This document shows positions 32,923 through 44,934 of a stretch of DNA of 64,000 bases, in pieces. Location: contig JADDOH010002114.1 of NCBI GenBank assembly GCA_016648135.1, positions 248,001-312,000 of the forward strand, in the 5' to 3' direction. The notes under the pieces are model-generated. The model was given only the letters and a program-made list of their open reading frames with translations. It searched no databases and was not told where the DNA came from. Made by a program: the position numbers and the translations under genes. This stretch comes from Agrypnia vestita. Its lineage: Eukaryota > Arthropoda > Insecta > Trichoptera > Phryganeidae. Position 1 is the stretch's first letter; the number at the start of each line of letters is the position of its first letter.

Positions 32923-34499
32923 TATATAAAATAATGTAACCAGATATACATAGAATATAAAAAAGGGGTATTGACAAACAAAATAAATATAAAATTCACC
33001 TATTCAATTCTTCCTCGGATACTCAGCCATTCATCAACTTTTTTTTTAAATACTGTGTTGTGATATATGCTTATATATAATTATGGTATATGAATTGGAA
33101 TCTAAAATGCTCTAAAGTTTGAGAGTTAAGTAAAAAAAATATCATTGTCCAAATGAAAAAAAATTCATGGGTGGAAATTGTATTTATTTTGTGAAATGGT
33201 TTTAGTGGCGTAAATCTGTGTTGCTGTATGTTGCAAAGAAGTTTCATTGTGATAAAAAAATAATTGCTGTTTTACATTAAAGTTGGTGAAGTGTAAGTGT
33301 TTTAAAGAGTTGCTTTGTCGAATGTACTCGTATTATAGATTTCTGTGCTTTGATAACAGGGTCTAGATTATTATTATAGATTGCAGATCATTAGTATTCC
33401 CTCATCCTATTATTCCATAGCTTAGTATGGATTAGCATAAGGCGTAGTATACCATTTTCAATGACTCTAGGATTCAGAATGTTGCTTAAATTTTTGAATA
33501 TATAGTTAAGTTTTCTTTTCGAGCAGAAAGTTCTTTCATATGTGTATCCCGTTTTAGATTAGATAGATACAAATGTCTATGTATTGAATCTTATCAATGC
33601 ACTTGATTTATATACTCATACACTTACATTGGTTGAAGCTGTTGCATGTACGAATGGCTATTTTTTGAGAGAAATACCGGTTATCCTTCTTTTATTTTGG
33701 AAGATATTTAGAATTACCGTACCGTAGATATTTACTCATTCGGTATTTAATTCCTTAAAAACTTCTAATATGCTGCGTCCATCCGAAACGGAGATACAGT
33801 ATTATCGAATTAATGTGGTTTACGGTTAATTATGTCCAAAAATAAAGTTAACACTACAAACATCAAATGTAATAATCATTGCAAATTACCGTGAAATAAT
33901 TTACGTATTTTAATTACTGAGATTAATGTGATAATATATGAAGTCTCTATATTTGTGAGTTTCTTTTATTTAAATAAACTGTCTACAGTCAAAAGTTACA
34001 AAAATGTTTACAGTAAGTTACAGTTACAAAAATCTTAAATCGATTTTTGTATTAAATAAATTCTTTCAAAAACCTCGATATTAACGATAGGAAGAACCTT
34101 CAATATAATTATTATATATATTATACTGTGCTGACAAAATGAGTTTTAATGGAAAGATTAAGAAAAGATGAGAAGAGTTAATGAAATAGGAATTGTATGG
34201 TAAAGTAATATTGTTAATTATTTATTTTAAAAAAAGGTTTCGGAAAATATCATCTCTTTTCTGAGTGTGTTAAAAATAATAATTAACATTAAATAATTAT
34301 CTTTTATTTACAAAATTAAAATTAAAAAGAAAATGTATCTAGTACCTCATTGCATAAATATATAAAAAATAGTGATGAATGAAAGATTATTTAAAGAATG
34401 ATAATATTGAAAAAGTTTTTAGGATGGGATTGAATTTCGGATACGGCACGTATTTCATGCACGCATCTCTATTTTGAAAAATAATTATTTATGAATTTT
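32923..34499. other. AT-rich DNA without genes
   Basis: No coding or repeat structure that I could pair within the window. Confidence 0.4.
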
Positions 34500-34504
34500 T
34501 ATAA

Positions 34505-34875
34505 TTCAAATATAATAATTTCACTGTCTGTCGGTCCGTAAAGCCCGTAACTTGCTGGAATTACGCTGATATCACAACATTAGATAATTTGAGTGTGACA
34601 CGCAATCAGCGCGCAACACCCAACGGCTCAGGTAACATGCAAGGGTTGCCCACCAAATTACACAGTCTTGAAATTTTTATATTATTATGTTTAGTTTTAG
34701 GTTTATGCGAATAATAATGCGAATAACGTCATTTATATGTTAAATGACGTTTATTCGCATAAACCGCATAAATAAGTCATTTAAAAAAAATATATGATGT
34801 TCTATTCATGAATTATCAGCTTCAAAATCCTGCGATTATGTCCCGTGATTTTTCACGGGTGTACCTACGGCTGGT
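34505..34875 (+). repeat. Dispersed repeat (family R1) with internal hairpin
   Basis: It shares, in order, CTGTCTGTCGGTC, CGTAACTTGCTGGAATTA, 'gagtgtgacacgcaatcagc', 'tctattcatgaat', CAAAATCCTGC and TTTTTCACGGGTG with 50,190-50,462. A shorter match lies at 41,265-41,390. A hairpin lies at 34,700-34,765. Confidence 0.7.
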
Positions 34876-35693
34876 ATTTATGTCATGTTGTTTTACATAC
34901 AAAACAAATAACGCTTTAAAATTGAACTCTAATCGATATTTTAACTAGAGTAGAGTTTTTGTCGCAAACATTTAAGACAACAATTGTATTTCCTCTCAAT
35001 CGAAATGCAATCTTCGCAAGTAAAATATTACCCACACCTACACAGCAAGAAAGCATTTCTCATTTCTCAGTTGAAATAGAAATTTGCGGTTAGCACAGAC
35101 GCTTTTCAAATTAATTAAGCACGCGACGTTTTCCATTGTCATCACAAGTGTAACAGCGTTCGCTTTGAAATTGCACCGCAACATTACCTCTCCTATCAAC
35201 TCTCGACTTTCGGCGAACTTCTGCAGAAATAATGCCTTACGTGTAACATTAAACACACGTAAACTGTGTAGATATATTTAATTTATTTATTTTTACAGCA
35301 GATACACAATATAAATTTGACTTATATTATTTCACTTTTCATTTTTTTCGGCGCTATATAAATTATCCAAATATTATTATTATTACATTCTAAACATTCC
35401 ATTATACCTACTCCCAAAAATATGAGCCAATGGCTCGAATTGATGGGAGGAGTATTTTTAAGCTGAATTATATGTAGAAGTTTTTTATTAAACAGTAACC
35501 ATTTGAAACATGCATAACTAAATTGTTTTAGGTCGAAAGACGTGGTAGTATTGATGAAAATTTTAATTCGATTGTTTAATTTACAAAATAATATGCAAAT
35601 ATCTCGAGAAATTCTCAAATAAATATTTAATACCAAATTAATAAATCAATTAGAAAGACATACAGAAAAATCAAATCCACGAAAAAATATTTT
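34876..35693. other. No gene recognised
   Basis: Overlapping ORFs on both strands at 35,038-35,281 and one at 35,322-35,636 (minus) have no recognisable features. Confidence 0.4.
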
Positions 35694-35765
35694 GCTGATA
35701 CCGGGATTCGAACCACGGATTTCCTATCCGGGGCAGGCGCTTTATCCAAATATTCCATAGCGGCC
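35694..35765 (-). tRNA. tRNA-Arg-like sequence, probably a pseudogene
   Basis: It reads GGCCGCTATGG at the 5' side, TTTGGATAAAGCGCC in the D-arm region, and a perfect B box GGTTCGAATCC. The acceptor halves do not pair well. Confidence 0.45.
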
Positions 35766-35885
35766 TTGTACAACTCCGCGAATATCTTAACCTTATCTGT
35801 AAGTCTCATTTATTAATTGATTAACATTAATTATCCATTTTTAGAGCAATCCACTTTTTCTGGTACGGTAGGCAAAAATTACTTT
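35694..35885 (-). repeat. Composite tRNA-headed repeat (copy 2)
   Basis: It is the minus-strand counterpart of the unit at 27,597-27,762: tRNA-like head, about 30 bp, then the 'gtaagtctcatt...gagcaatcca' arm and 'ggtacggtaggcaaaaatta', also present at 27,472. The second inverted arm seen in copy 1 is not evident here. Confidence 0.65.
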
Positions 35886-36107
35886 GTGTAACTGGATAAT
35901 CTAGGCCTTAAAAAATCCAATTTTCCCAGAAAAAGAAAAAACTTTAGGTGAAAGTTAGATTGAAGGGTCCGGTGATTATTTAAGACAATTATTTTCAAAT
36001 AGAGATACAAAACATCGGTACAAGCAAGGGCATGGCATTAAATTAAGATCAATTTATGAATATTTTATGTCAAGATATTAATTTAAAATTTTCCAAAAAA
36101 TGCCTCC

Positions 36108-36418
36108 GTATTTTTTTTGCTTTCTACCAAAAATAATGATGTGTTGTACCAAAATTGTTAATGATACGTTGTAATATTATGATAACAAAATACTAAATAC
36201 CTACATAATACTACATATGTAGTAAATATATACACAAATAAATCGTGAAATGTAAATGTATGTATTTTTTTTTTGCTTTCTACCAAAAATAATGATGTGT
36301 TGTACCAAAATTGTTAATGATATGTTGTAATATTATGATAACAAAATACTAAATACCTACATAATACTACATATGTAGTACATATATACACAAATAAATC
36401 GTGAAGTGTAAATGTATG
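36108..36418 (+). repeat. Tandem duplication, two units of about 155 bp
   Basis: Unit 1 covers 36,108-36,261 and unit 2 covers 36,262-36,418. They are almost identical (differences such as GATACG against GATATG and TAGTAAAT against TAGTACAT). The T run at the start is two bases longer in unit 2. Confidence 0.9.
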
Positions 36419-37128
36419 GTTTGTGAATGCTTTCACATACATTTAAAAAAATATAATAGGTATTGCGATATTTTCAAACAGAAAAGCATATACTGGTTGA
36501 AATATAAAATTATACTCTAACTAACTTACGTTCAATGGAAGAGTGTTAATTTGAATCAAAATATCAAAGGGTTTCCATCGGGCTACTGAGAAACCGAAAC
36601 ACACCATTGCTAAAGGAAACGCCTGGAATTGTTTTCCTGTTAACCTTTGTATACAAATAACTTTCGTTTGATAGGCCATCCATTTGAATGAATTTGAAAG
36701 TTATATCGAAACCGCGTAACATTATATTTGGAATTTGAAATTATGGCGGTCATAATTAAAGTAACGAATACACCTAGAATATTTCATTGTTGATAATTAA
36801 TAACACCTTCTAAATTATAAAACTCATAAATTTAACTTTTTTTAAATGAAACACATTTTTCGTTCACATTTGTTTTGTTATTTTAGGTTTAAATAACATT
36901 TAAATTACATTTTTTGCGAGCCGGCTTCGTTAGCCCCAACAAACAAATGAGGCTACTGCGATACGGTTTATGAATGTTGTTTTTAAATTTATTGAAATTA
37001 AAAATTGCAGAGATCCACCAATTAATTGAATGTATATAGCAAAATAAAATAACATATGTTAAATTATTATTTTTTAAATCTTTTCCTGTACCTTATTTGA
37101 AACAATATTTTTTTATTTGCAAATATGT
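36419..37128. other. No gene recognised
   Basis: 36,540-36,780 is of higher complexity; the rest is AT-rich. AACTCATAA occurs at 36,821. Confidence 0.4.
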
Positions 37129-37132
37129 TTTA

Positions 37133-37774
37133 GCCACGTATTCACTAGGAAAAATTGTCCCTCAACATCGAGTCTACGTGACGATGCAACGTCGCGTACT
37201 GTTCCGCGACGGCGCGCGCAATATAGCGCGGAATTTTTACGTGCCGCAGCAACGTTGCCATGCGCACGGTTTCCGAGCGAGCGCACGGGGACATCGTACC
37301 TCACGTCAGTACCACGTGGTATGTTGACAAGCTAAGAACGCATGCGCTACAGTCATATATGCCATATGATATGATATAAAACAGCGTTCCGTAATATTGT
37401 GTCTTGCTTGGCTATAGAAGACCCGATCATTTGTAATAATTTTTCAAAATCACTTGTAATCATTCGAATGAATTGACAAATGATCCATCAGACATTCGAA
37501 GATCGCGTAGAATATCCATCCTTCTTTTCCTTTTCAGTAAATACTTTCGCACCCACCACTTTTTCTGCTCTTACGTTTTGAGAGAATAAATAGAAACGCA
37601 GCACTTATCATCATAACACTTTTGGGCGACATTTTCGCGACAAGTGATATGCGAGTCCCGTCATATGTGTACACGTCAAATAACCGCGTCATTGTCCCCG
37701 AAACATGAGCGTAGATGTTGATGCGACATGCCGCGCGAAATGTTGCGCGATTTCTCCCCTAGTGAATACATAGC
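37133..37774 (-). mobile_element. PIF/Harbinger-type element, internally deleted
   Basis: The ends are inverted (left GCCACGTATTCACTAGG, right inverse GCTATGTATTCACTAGG), with TTTA on both sides (37,129-37,132 and 37,775-37,778). The usual TSD of the superfamily is 3 bp, so the exact boundary is uncertain. Minus-strand translation around 37,560-37,390 gives KWWVRKYLLKRKRRMDIL, then LRMSDGSFV, and in shifted frames SDFEKLLQMIG and SKTQYYG or AKQDTILRNAV. This is the N-terminal pattern of Harbinger (HARBI1-like) transposases. The catalytic region is gone. The terminal parts are strikingly CpG-rich. Confidence 0.7.
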
Positions 37775-37778
37775 TTTA

Positions 37779-39170
37779 CATATTTTCATGGTATTTTTCA
37801 TGCATTTCATGGCAAAAATGTTTAGTTAAAGTACGATTGTCATACAGAAAACATGATACCATTAAACTATTTTTTTTGAGCTGATCGTGGCCAAATTTCA
37901 GCTCATATTTTTCATCTTCTTGCTATGGAATCACCCAATCTGATAAATATAATATCAAAGTTTTTGTTAGAAATTTACATAAATGTATAATTAATCATAT
38001 TATTTTTAAGCAACATATGTAGGTATAACTTGTAAAATGGTAAAAATCGCTCTTAAGGACGGATTGCCTACTTTAAGAAGAACTAATATATCATTTATTG
38101 AATATTGAATGATAATTTTGATGGCAGATAGAGAGTATCAATTAAAAAATATATCAATAGTAGATATGATCACTCACGTGCTTGCTGTGTATAATATAAG
38201 CCATAGATAGATTAAAATATGTACGTTAAATAATAATAAAGCGGAAAAACTAATAAAATTGTCGTTTGCTTGTCGATAAAATTTAAACATTACGCTAGCC
38301 CGCATACTAGTAAACAGTAAACTCTAGGTTCTGTAGCTAACATCGGGGAATTATGGGCGCTTTTGTGTAATATATTTCGTAATATTGGGAGTACCTACAC
38401 TTGATAAGGGCGTATAAATAAGAACGCAAATGACAGTGCTGCCAGTTTAATAGTCTAGCCGCCATATTTGGGTATTACTATAAAAATGATGTAGAAACTA
38501 TTTCTACGTATTTTTATATCGGTGTATTCCCTCCCAAACTTATTACGGATTAAATTTATCTTATTCTTACCGCAATATAATATATGTAGAGACTAAAAAT
38601 CGATCCTATATTCCATAGCTGAGGTCCAACAATGTTTAAGTTCTACAAAAAGAGCAAAATGATTTTGTGGTGACTTTATTGATATAATTAATTAAAATAT
38701 ACTTTTAAAAAAAATATTGTTTGTAATTTATATTCTTCATATTGTTGACATTTTCAATTTTATAATTTAAAAAATGTCAATCTACAATGTTGCTGAATCA
38801 ATTGCAAAAAATATATATATATATACCTCGTTATCACCACTTGTATATTATATATATGTATACTAACAAATTAAAAATCTAAAATCGCAGTATAAAAAAA
38901 TAATATATGGGAAATTAATAATAATTAAATACTTACATGAAAATAAATTTAAAGGTAAGTATTTTAAAAAAGATCCTGAAAAATTATAATATTCGATATA
39001 CTATTAACGCTTTCTTTTTTTATTGTATCCGGACGAAAGAATCATTGGCCCTGAAACATGTTGATATTTTCAATATTTAAGTGGTGAAAACAAAGTAGAT
39101 TTTTATTAATTATATAATATACAAGTATTTATAACACACATATACTTATCCGATATCAGACGAACCTATA
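37779..39170. other. AT-rich DNA without genes
   Basis: A (TA)n run lies at about 38,808-38,825. Nothing else is recognised. Confidence 0.4.
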
Positions 39171-39637
39171 AAGGTGTCTCGTAGCTAGGAGACAACCTGT
39201 ATAGAACTTTGAGGGAATCTTCAACATTAAATTTTGAATAGAAAATATTCTTTACATATTGCATGAAATTTCGACAGTTACGGAGATAAGCGACATAAAA
39301 GTTTGCATTTTATTTTCTGTAAAATGTTGGAGTGTCACTGCAGTAACCCATATAGAATATTAAAAATTTATTCGCTTTAATACAAGTCAAATAAAATAAC
39401 AAAAACTGTACAAAAATAATTATTCAAATTTCTGAAAGGTTTTAATAATTTTATTTGACTCGTGTCAAAGTAATAAATTTTAATGGTCCATTTATGTTAC
39501 TGTAGTACTGCAAACTTTGATGTCGCTTAACTTGTGTTACTGTTGATATTTAACCCAAAATGTAAAGAATATTTTATATTCAAAACTGATTGAACAAGAC
39601 CCTTGAAGTTTTTGCTATTAGCTATGAGACATCCGTA
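39171..39637. mobile_element. Fold-back/MITE-like element (family M2)
   Basis: The left edge GGTGTCTCGTAGCTAG is the inverse of the right edge TAGCTATGAGACATCC. Inner inverted blocks are 'aagtcaaataaaat' against 'attttatttgact', and GCGACATAAAAGTTTGC against GCAAACTTTGATGTCGC. Related copies lie at 24,186 and 59,953. Confidence 0.75.
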
Positions 39638-39722
39638 GATACATTTACATTCATACGCAGAAATATCTTTTATCACTGTACTATATTTACAATATTTTTC
39701 GTATTACCTACTGAGCACGGGA

Positions 39723-39878
39723 ACGCTTCAACAGACCAAGAGGCCCAATTACAGAAGCGAAACACATCACAAAACAGCCAGGCTTGAGTAAATCACAAAG
39801 ATTAATTGTGACCTCACCGGGAATCAAACCCGGAACCCTCAGTGTGGGAAGCCAGAGTTATACCCACTGGGCTACGAG
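39723..39878 (-). repeat. SINE, tRNA-derived
   Basis: The minus strand reads GTAGCCCAGTGGGTATAAC, a B-box-like GGGTTTGATTCCC, TCAAGCCTGG and GTAATTGGGCC, parallel to 32,752. It sits in the 250-bp gap between two fold-back elements. Confidence 0.8.
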
Positions 39879-39887
39879 TATGATAAA

Positions 39888-40873
39888 CTGTTATATTGTA
39901 TGGTATGTTATATATTATATTGTATGGTGAATTTTTATATTATTTTCAAAACATCCCTCTCCCTCATAGCCAAAAAATTATTTTATATAATTAATTGAAA
40001 TGACGGGACGTAATATTCTCGTACAGTATGCAGTTAAATTTCTTAACAATTCACGAGAAATTTCTGCACCACTTTGTTTTGACTGGTTATCAGTTCAAAA
40101 GAATAAACAGTTCTAAAAGAGCAATTCATTCACGATCATTCATGATCCACCTCGAGGATCATTCTGGCATGAAAATATCTCGGTAAAAGTCGGTATGCAA
40201 TAGTTGAACAAATTAAATCACTGAGATCAGTATGTTCTATACACGAGTTTTAGTATACGCATTACTTTTGGGGTGCCGTTTATTCTCATACTAGCTGTTA
40301 CCCGTCAAAAATGACGGTAACTTTAACAGTCGGTATTTAGGAATATCGAAATGTAAAGGTACCGTACGTACGTACCGACAGTTAAAGGTACGTACGTACG
40401 TACGTACGGTAACCTGTCTTCTTTGACGGGTTACGGCTAGCATGAGAATAAACGATACCCCATCAGTAATGCGTATACCGAAACTCGTGTATAGAACATA
40501 CTGATCTCAGTGATTTAATTTCTTCAACTATTGCACACCGACCTTTACCGACATATTTTCATGCCAGAATGATCCTTGAAGTGGATCATGTACGATCGTG
40601 AATGAACTGTTCTTTTAGAACTGTTTATTATTTTGAACTGATCACCAGTCAAAACAAAGCGGTGCAGAAATTTCTCGTAAATTGTTAAGAAATTTAACTG
40701 CATACTTTACGAGTATCTTGCGTCCCTTCATTTCGATTAATTATATATTTTTAATTTTCATAAAAATTCGTTCATAAAAAAATAATTGGTTGGCTGTGAG
40801 TGAGGGGGATGTTTTGAAAATAATGTAACAGTTCACCATACAATACAATATAACGTACCATATAATATGACAG
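39888..40873. mobile_element. Very long palindrome, two arms of about 470 bp
   Basis: From both ends inward the arms mirror each other: CTGTTATATTGTATGG against CCATATAATATGACAG at the edges, then the 'ttcaaaacatccc' block, 'aatttcttaaca', 'tcattctggcatgaaaat' and 'cactgagatcagtatgttct'. The arms meet near 40,320-40,440 around an ACGT repeat. I estimate about 85-90% arm identity by eye. There is no ORF. It looks like a fold-back transposon or an inverted duplication. Confidence 0.9.
40370..40421. repeat. (ACGT)n microsatellite at the palindrome centre
   Basis: Runs such as ACGTACGTACGTACGTACG, each self-complementary, are interrupted by GACAGTTAAAG. Confidence 0.85.
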
Positions 40874-40889
40874 TACTAAGGAATAAGTA

Positions 40890-41400
40890 TTTATATATAT
40901 ATATATATGTATATAAATAATAATAAAATAAAAGAAAAAAAATCGAAAAAAGAAAAAATTACTATAAAGAAGTTACGTACGTTACACAAAGTTATGACGG
41001 ATGGACGGACGAACGGACAGACAGAAAACAAACGACGGACAGACAACGAAATTATTATAATTGGGATGGGATATTAGTCTATTTGTTCTATCACTCTCAC
41101 ACTAAAAGCATGACTGTTTCTGTTTTGACTAGCATGTTTTGAAAGGCATGACTAGTTCTATCACACATACTTCTCAGTTATGACAAAAAAATGTTAACCA
41201 TTAACCATTCGTATACCTTCAAACAACCTTACAACAACACTGACTAGCTACTAATGAGGCGTGGGAGCTGAGTGTGACACGTCAATCAGCTTGCAACTCA
41301 GGCTAAATGCAAGAATCGCGCGGTGGCGGTACTTTAAATTATTTATATTAATTAAATGATTAAGTCCGGTGATTTTTCATGAATGTACGGCTAATTTTTA
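40890..41400. repeat. Simple repeats and partial R1 dispersed repeat
   Basis: (TA)n at about 40,893-40,910 is followed by GGACGGACGAACGGACAGAC-type sequence (41,000-41,050). At 41,265-41,390 there is a diverged R1 fragment (GAGTGTGACACGTCAATCAGC, then 'ggtgatttttcatgaatgta'). Confidence 0.5.
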
Positions 41401-41569
41401 ATATAAATCGACATACCTAAAATCGATAATATAATATATTGTAGCATTTATAATATCAGCATTCTAATATATAACTAAAATATAGACCAGGCGTAATAAA
41501 TTTGATAAATAGTTATTGATATCTGTCAATAAATAACAGAGAAAAAGAATATTAAAGTTAGTGTATTAT

Positions 41570-41705
41570 AGCGCGGAATGATTGACCGCCAACTCGCCTG
41601 TGACGTCACGCGTCCGTACAGCCCGGCGCCGGAGCACGAGCCCCGACGTATACCGGGCACGGGAGATGACGTCACGCGACTCCATCGGGCGGAACAAAAT
41701 TATTC
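41570..41705. promoter_or_regulatory. GC-rich island with two CRE-type sites
   Basis: TGACGTCACGCG occurs at 41,601-41,612 and again at 41,667-41,678, 66 bp apart in the same orientation. It lies in a CpG-rich patch within strongly AT-rich DNA. TGACGTCA is the palindromic CREB/ATF site. No TATA box or ORF follows at once. Confidence 0.35.
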
Positions 41706-43750
41706 ATGCAAAACGCATATTTAAAATTCTATAACTTTGTTAATTTTACTTTCAGACTTTTGTTCAATTTTACAAAAATTTTCATTTCTATTCATTAAGA
41801 AAAAAATAATAAACTTCTCAATTGAGAAAGTAAGATTGTGTCATTTTTGCTCAAATTTTACATATTTTTGAAAATAATGCGTTTACAATGTTTCTAAATG
41901 GCAGTCATCAATTTAAGTGGCAGGCGGTGAGTGGGAACGAATCGTCGATAATATTCCAGTCGATTTAACCTCTACTTTTGGACTAATGTGCTCCGAACAT
42001 GTGTGTTGACTCGCGATGAAAAAGGATCAAATTATTTGTATTATCTAGGTGATTGGATAATGCTTTGGTATATACGAGTGTAAAGTGTACCAGTATGTAA
42101 CAACTCCATTTCAATCAAACTGTGAATAAATCCAATAACATTTATTTTTATCAATCACAGCGCATCGGCGCCGTGAATAATGCAACGCTACACAGCTAGG
42201 TATACGAAATAATTGAAAAGATACAATTTTATTTTTTATTTTGTGAAGTACTTGTCGATAATACTTGTATTTGGTGTAGATCCTAAATATTATATATGTA
42301 TTTGAATTGCTCGAAATAAATAAAGCATATTAAAATTAACAAAATATCATAAATAATTTAATAATTAAGTAATTTTCTTTTACTTGAGACTTTTTCTTCT
42401 TCTTCTTTTGTTAGATCCTTGATCTTCGTTGACAGATCAATCCTGGTCTTGTGACGAGGATATCCTGCTCTCTCCCCATCTCTTTGCTTGTCTCCCTGGT
42501 ATAACGGCTCTGGGAAGTCTCGTCTGCTCCATCTTACAATATCTTGTACGTCGCAGAAAATTTTTCAATTTTTTTAAATCTTTAAAAGTTTTGATTTTTT
42601 CCTATATCTTTTATCATATTTTTTAATATTTATACTGTGAGATAAAACATATATATTTTTAAGTTGAATTTTTTTGTTTTTTAACGATAGTAATATTGCA
42701 TAAGGATAAATTTTTTTAGCGCTTCAGAAAAAAAATTATTTTCCGAAAACGATTGATTTTAATAAATTAGGTCATTTGAATATTAACGCGATAATTATAA
42801 TAAATAATAATTTTTTGTAGAAACGTTGTTTCTACAAAATAATTGTATATTTGAATATATATATATTTATATATTTCCAGGTAAAGTAATTCACAAAAAA
42901 ATACAAATGATCATTTTTCTACACTGTCTATAATCCGATGTATCTCACGGGTTCTATGTAGTATATGCTCCTATGTAGTATAGTAGTATCAAAATAACCC
43001 AACGTGTGTATAGTACCTACACAAAAGTAAAGTTAACGTAAATTAATATCATTAACACAACAAACTTATTAAAGTCATTTCTCACATATTTTATTATGAA
43101 GCGCTCTAAATTTACCTATATTTTTCATTGAAAAATAAATAATCATAGATTTTTTAAATTTTGTAAATAAAAATGTGAAATATTTAAATGTATGTAGATA
43201 TTCACGTTTCACTCAGCGGGTGAACAAATTACACGCACAATGCAGGGGAGAAGAGGGTGGACCAGAACTACAAATAATATAGATTTTAACAAATTTCGTA
43301 TTCCTGCGTAAATGACGGCAATAATACAATCGAACAAGGACATTATTAGGAAGTACCTACACAAATAAATAATGTACATTTTTCTTTGTTTACTTTTGAA
43401 TAATGGAAATAATTTTCCCAGAATATTCCACAAAATGGATGCATTGTTAATACTAGGTAAAACACGGGCGAAGTTAACGCGGGGATTCATGTCGCGACAG
43501 ATGTGTACTATAAATTTATTTACACGCTAATAATTGTAATTTATCGACGTTTTGGAGTGCGTGCAATTAATTGGCAGTATTTAGAGCCCTCCAACAATAA
43601 TGTGTATTGATGTGGAAGCGCACTTAATTTCTGGAATAAATTACCAACATACGACTTGTAAAATTTTACATGAATTATGATGCTAAATCAATTAAAAATA
43701 TTATTCCAGGCTTAACACGATGGTCTACACACGCTGTACTGTCAGAATGT
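41706..43750. other. AT-rich DNA without genes
   Basis: A perfect 12-bp-arm hairpin lies at 42,813-42,839 (TTTTGTAGAAAC and its inverse). A (TTC)n run is at 42,396 and (TA)n at 42,858. ORFs at 42,429-42,626 and 43,209-43,490 (minus) are not recognisable. Confidence 0.4.
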
Positions 43751-43753
43751 TTT

Positions 43754-44146
43754 AAAAGGGTGTATTGATTATTTTACGAAACTAGTAATAATGGAAAATT
43801 CCAGTGGAGAATTACGAAGACTAATAATAGTTATTAATTATGTAAGTCAAATTAGAGAAGTTTCACAAAAATGGAGCTACAAAAATGTGAGAAACATGTA
43901 TGGAAGTCTTTTAAGTGATCACTTTAGACAATGCAACATTCACCAGTTCTACCGTAAGAGCATCCACACATTATCAAATTTTTTAATGTTTTATACATGT
44001 TCTAAATCAGTTTCTTTCATACATTCGAATGGACTATGCCAGAGCCATCAATGGTCTTTCCCATGACATAGAATAAAATAGGATACACGTTTCCCATATA
44101 AATTGATTCGTCTATGTGAGACTTCTATAATTTATCTTAATTAATA
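43754..44146 (+). mobile_element. Fold-back family M3, copy at 43.8 kb
   Basis: It starts AAAAGGGTGTATTGATTA and ends GTGAGACTTCTATAATTTATC, as does the copy at 44,513-44,934. It contains 'agtgatcactttagacaatg' and 'caacattcaccagttc'. The ORF at 43,791-44,066 is a chance frame. Confidence 0.7.
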
Positions 44147-44512
44147 ATTATGCCCCTGTGGACAAATCTAGTAATTGTCTTCTCAGAATATATATGTATT
44201 AAAATATTGTCCAATAATAATTAATGAGAATATATTAATGATATGTTTAACTGTTCATCTTCATGACATCTCATATTTTTTTATTAATTATCGGTTTGAC
44301 TTTCTAATAATTAAGGGAAAACGATATAATAGGATAGATTCAGGAGAGTATATACTAGAATTTAGTAATTCTTTTACACAGTAAAATTGAATTCAGTGAA
44401 ATATTTCCATACGTTTTTGAGAAGTTCAACTACTTAGACACTCAGGAAATCATTTATTTCACTCGATATAACGAAGAGATATAGATATGTAACTCATTTG
44501 AGGTCATATTTG

Positions 44513-44934
44513 AAAAGGTGTATTGATTAAAATATTGTATAACTAAATATAATAAAAATTCGAAAGAATATATAAAAATATCTAAAAAAATTCCACTTTG
44601 AAAAATAAAATATAGACGTATCATTACCGGTTGCGAAGTCTGTGTATACTAACTTGTAAATGAGAAAAAAATAACAACAGATGTCTCTAGCAGGGTCCAG
44701 TGCAATATATGAAATGTTCTTGATGCGAACTACATATAGAACTTTCAAAAATTTGATAATGTGTGAATGTTCTTACGACGGAATTGGTGAACGTTGCATT
44801 GTACAGAGTGATCACTTACGCCAGCTCATACAGGTTGTAAACCTTGAGCCATCGTATAGGAGACTTCCATTCACTTCTCTCATATATAAATAGCTTCGTC
44901 CCTGTGAGACTTCTATAATTTATCCTTAATTAAT
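44513..44934 (+). mobile_element. Fold-back family M3, copy at 44.6 kb
   Basis: It has the same edges as the copy 760 bp upstream, in the same orientation. It contains the other half of the family core: 'attggtgaacgttgcattgt', 'gagtgatcac'. The two copies differ in which half of the inverted core is kept. Confidence 0.7.

Noticed and set aside
35038..35281. Overlapping ORFs on opposite strands
   Set aside because: Both are near chance length and neither has a recognisable motif or codon pattern.
37097..37335. Arg/Ala-rich ORFs in three frames
   Set aside because: They arise from the CpG-rich end of the Harbinger element.
40890..40920. (TA)n tract as a special element
   Set aside because: Similar TA microsatellites occur at 38,808 and 42,858 and are ordinary in AT-rich DNA.
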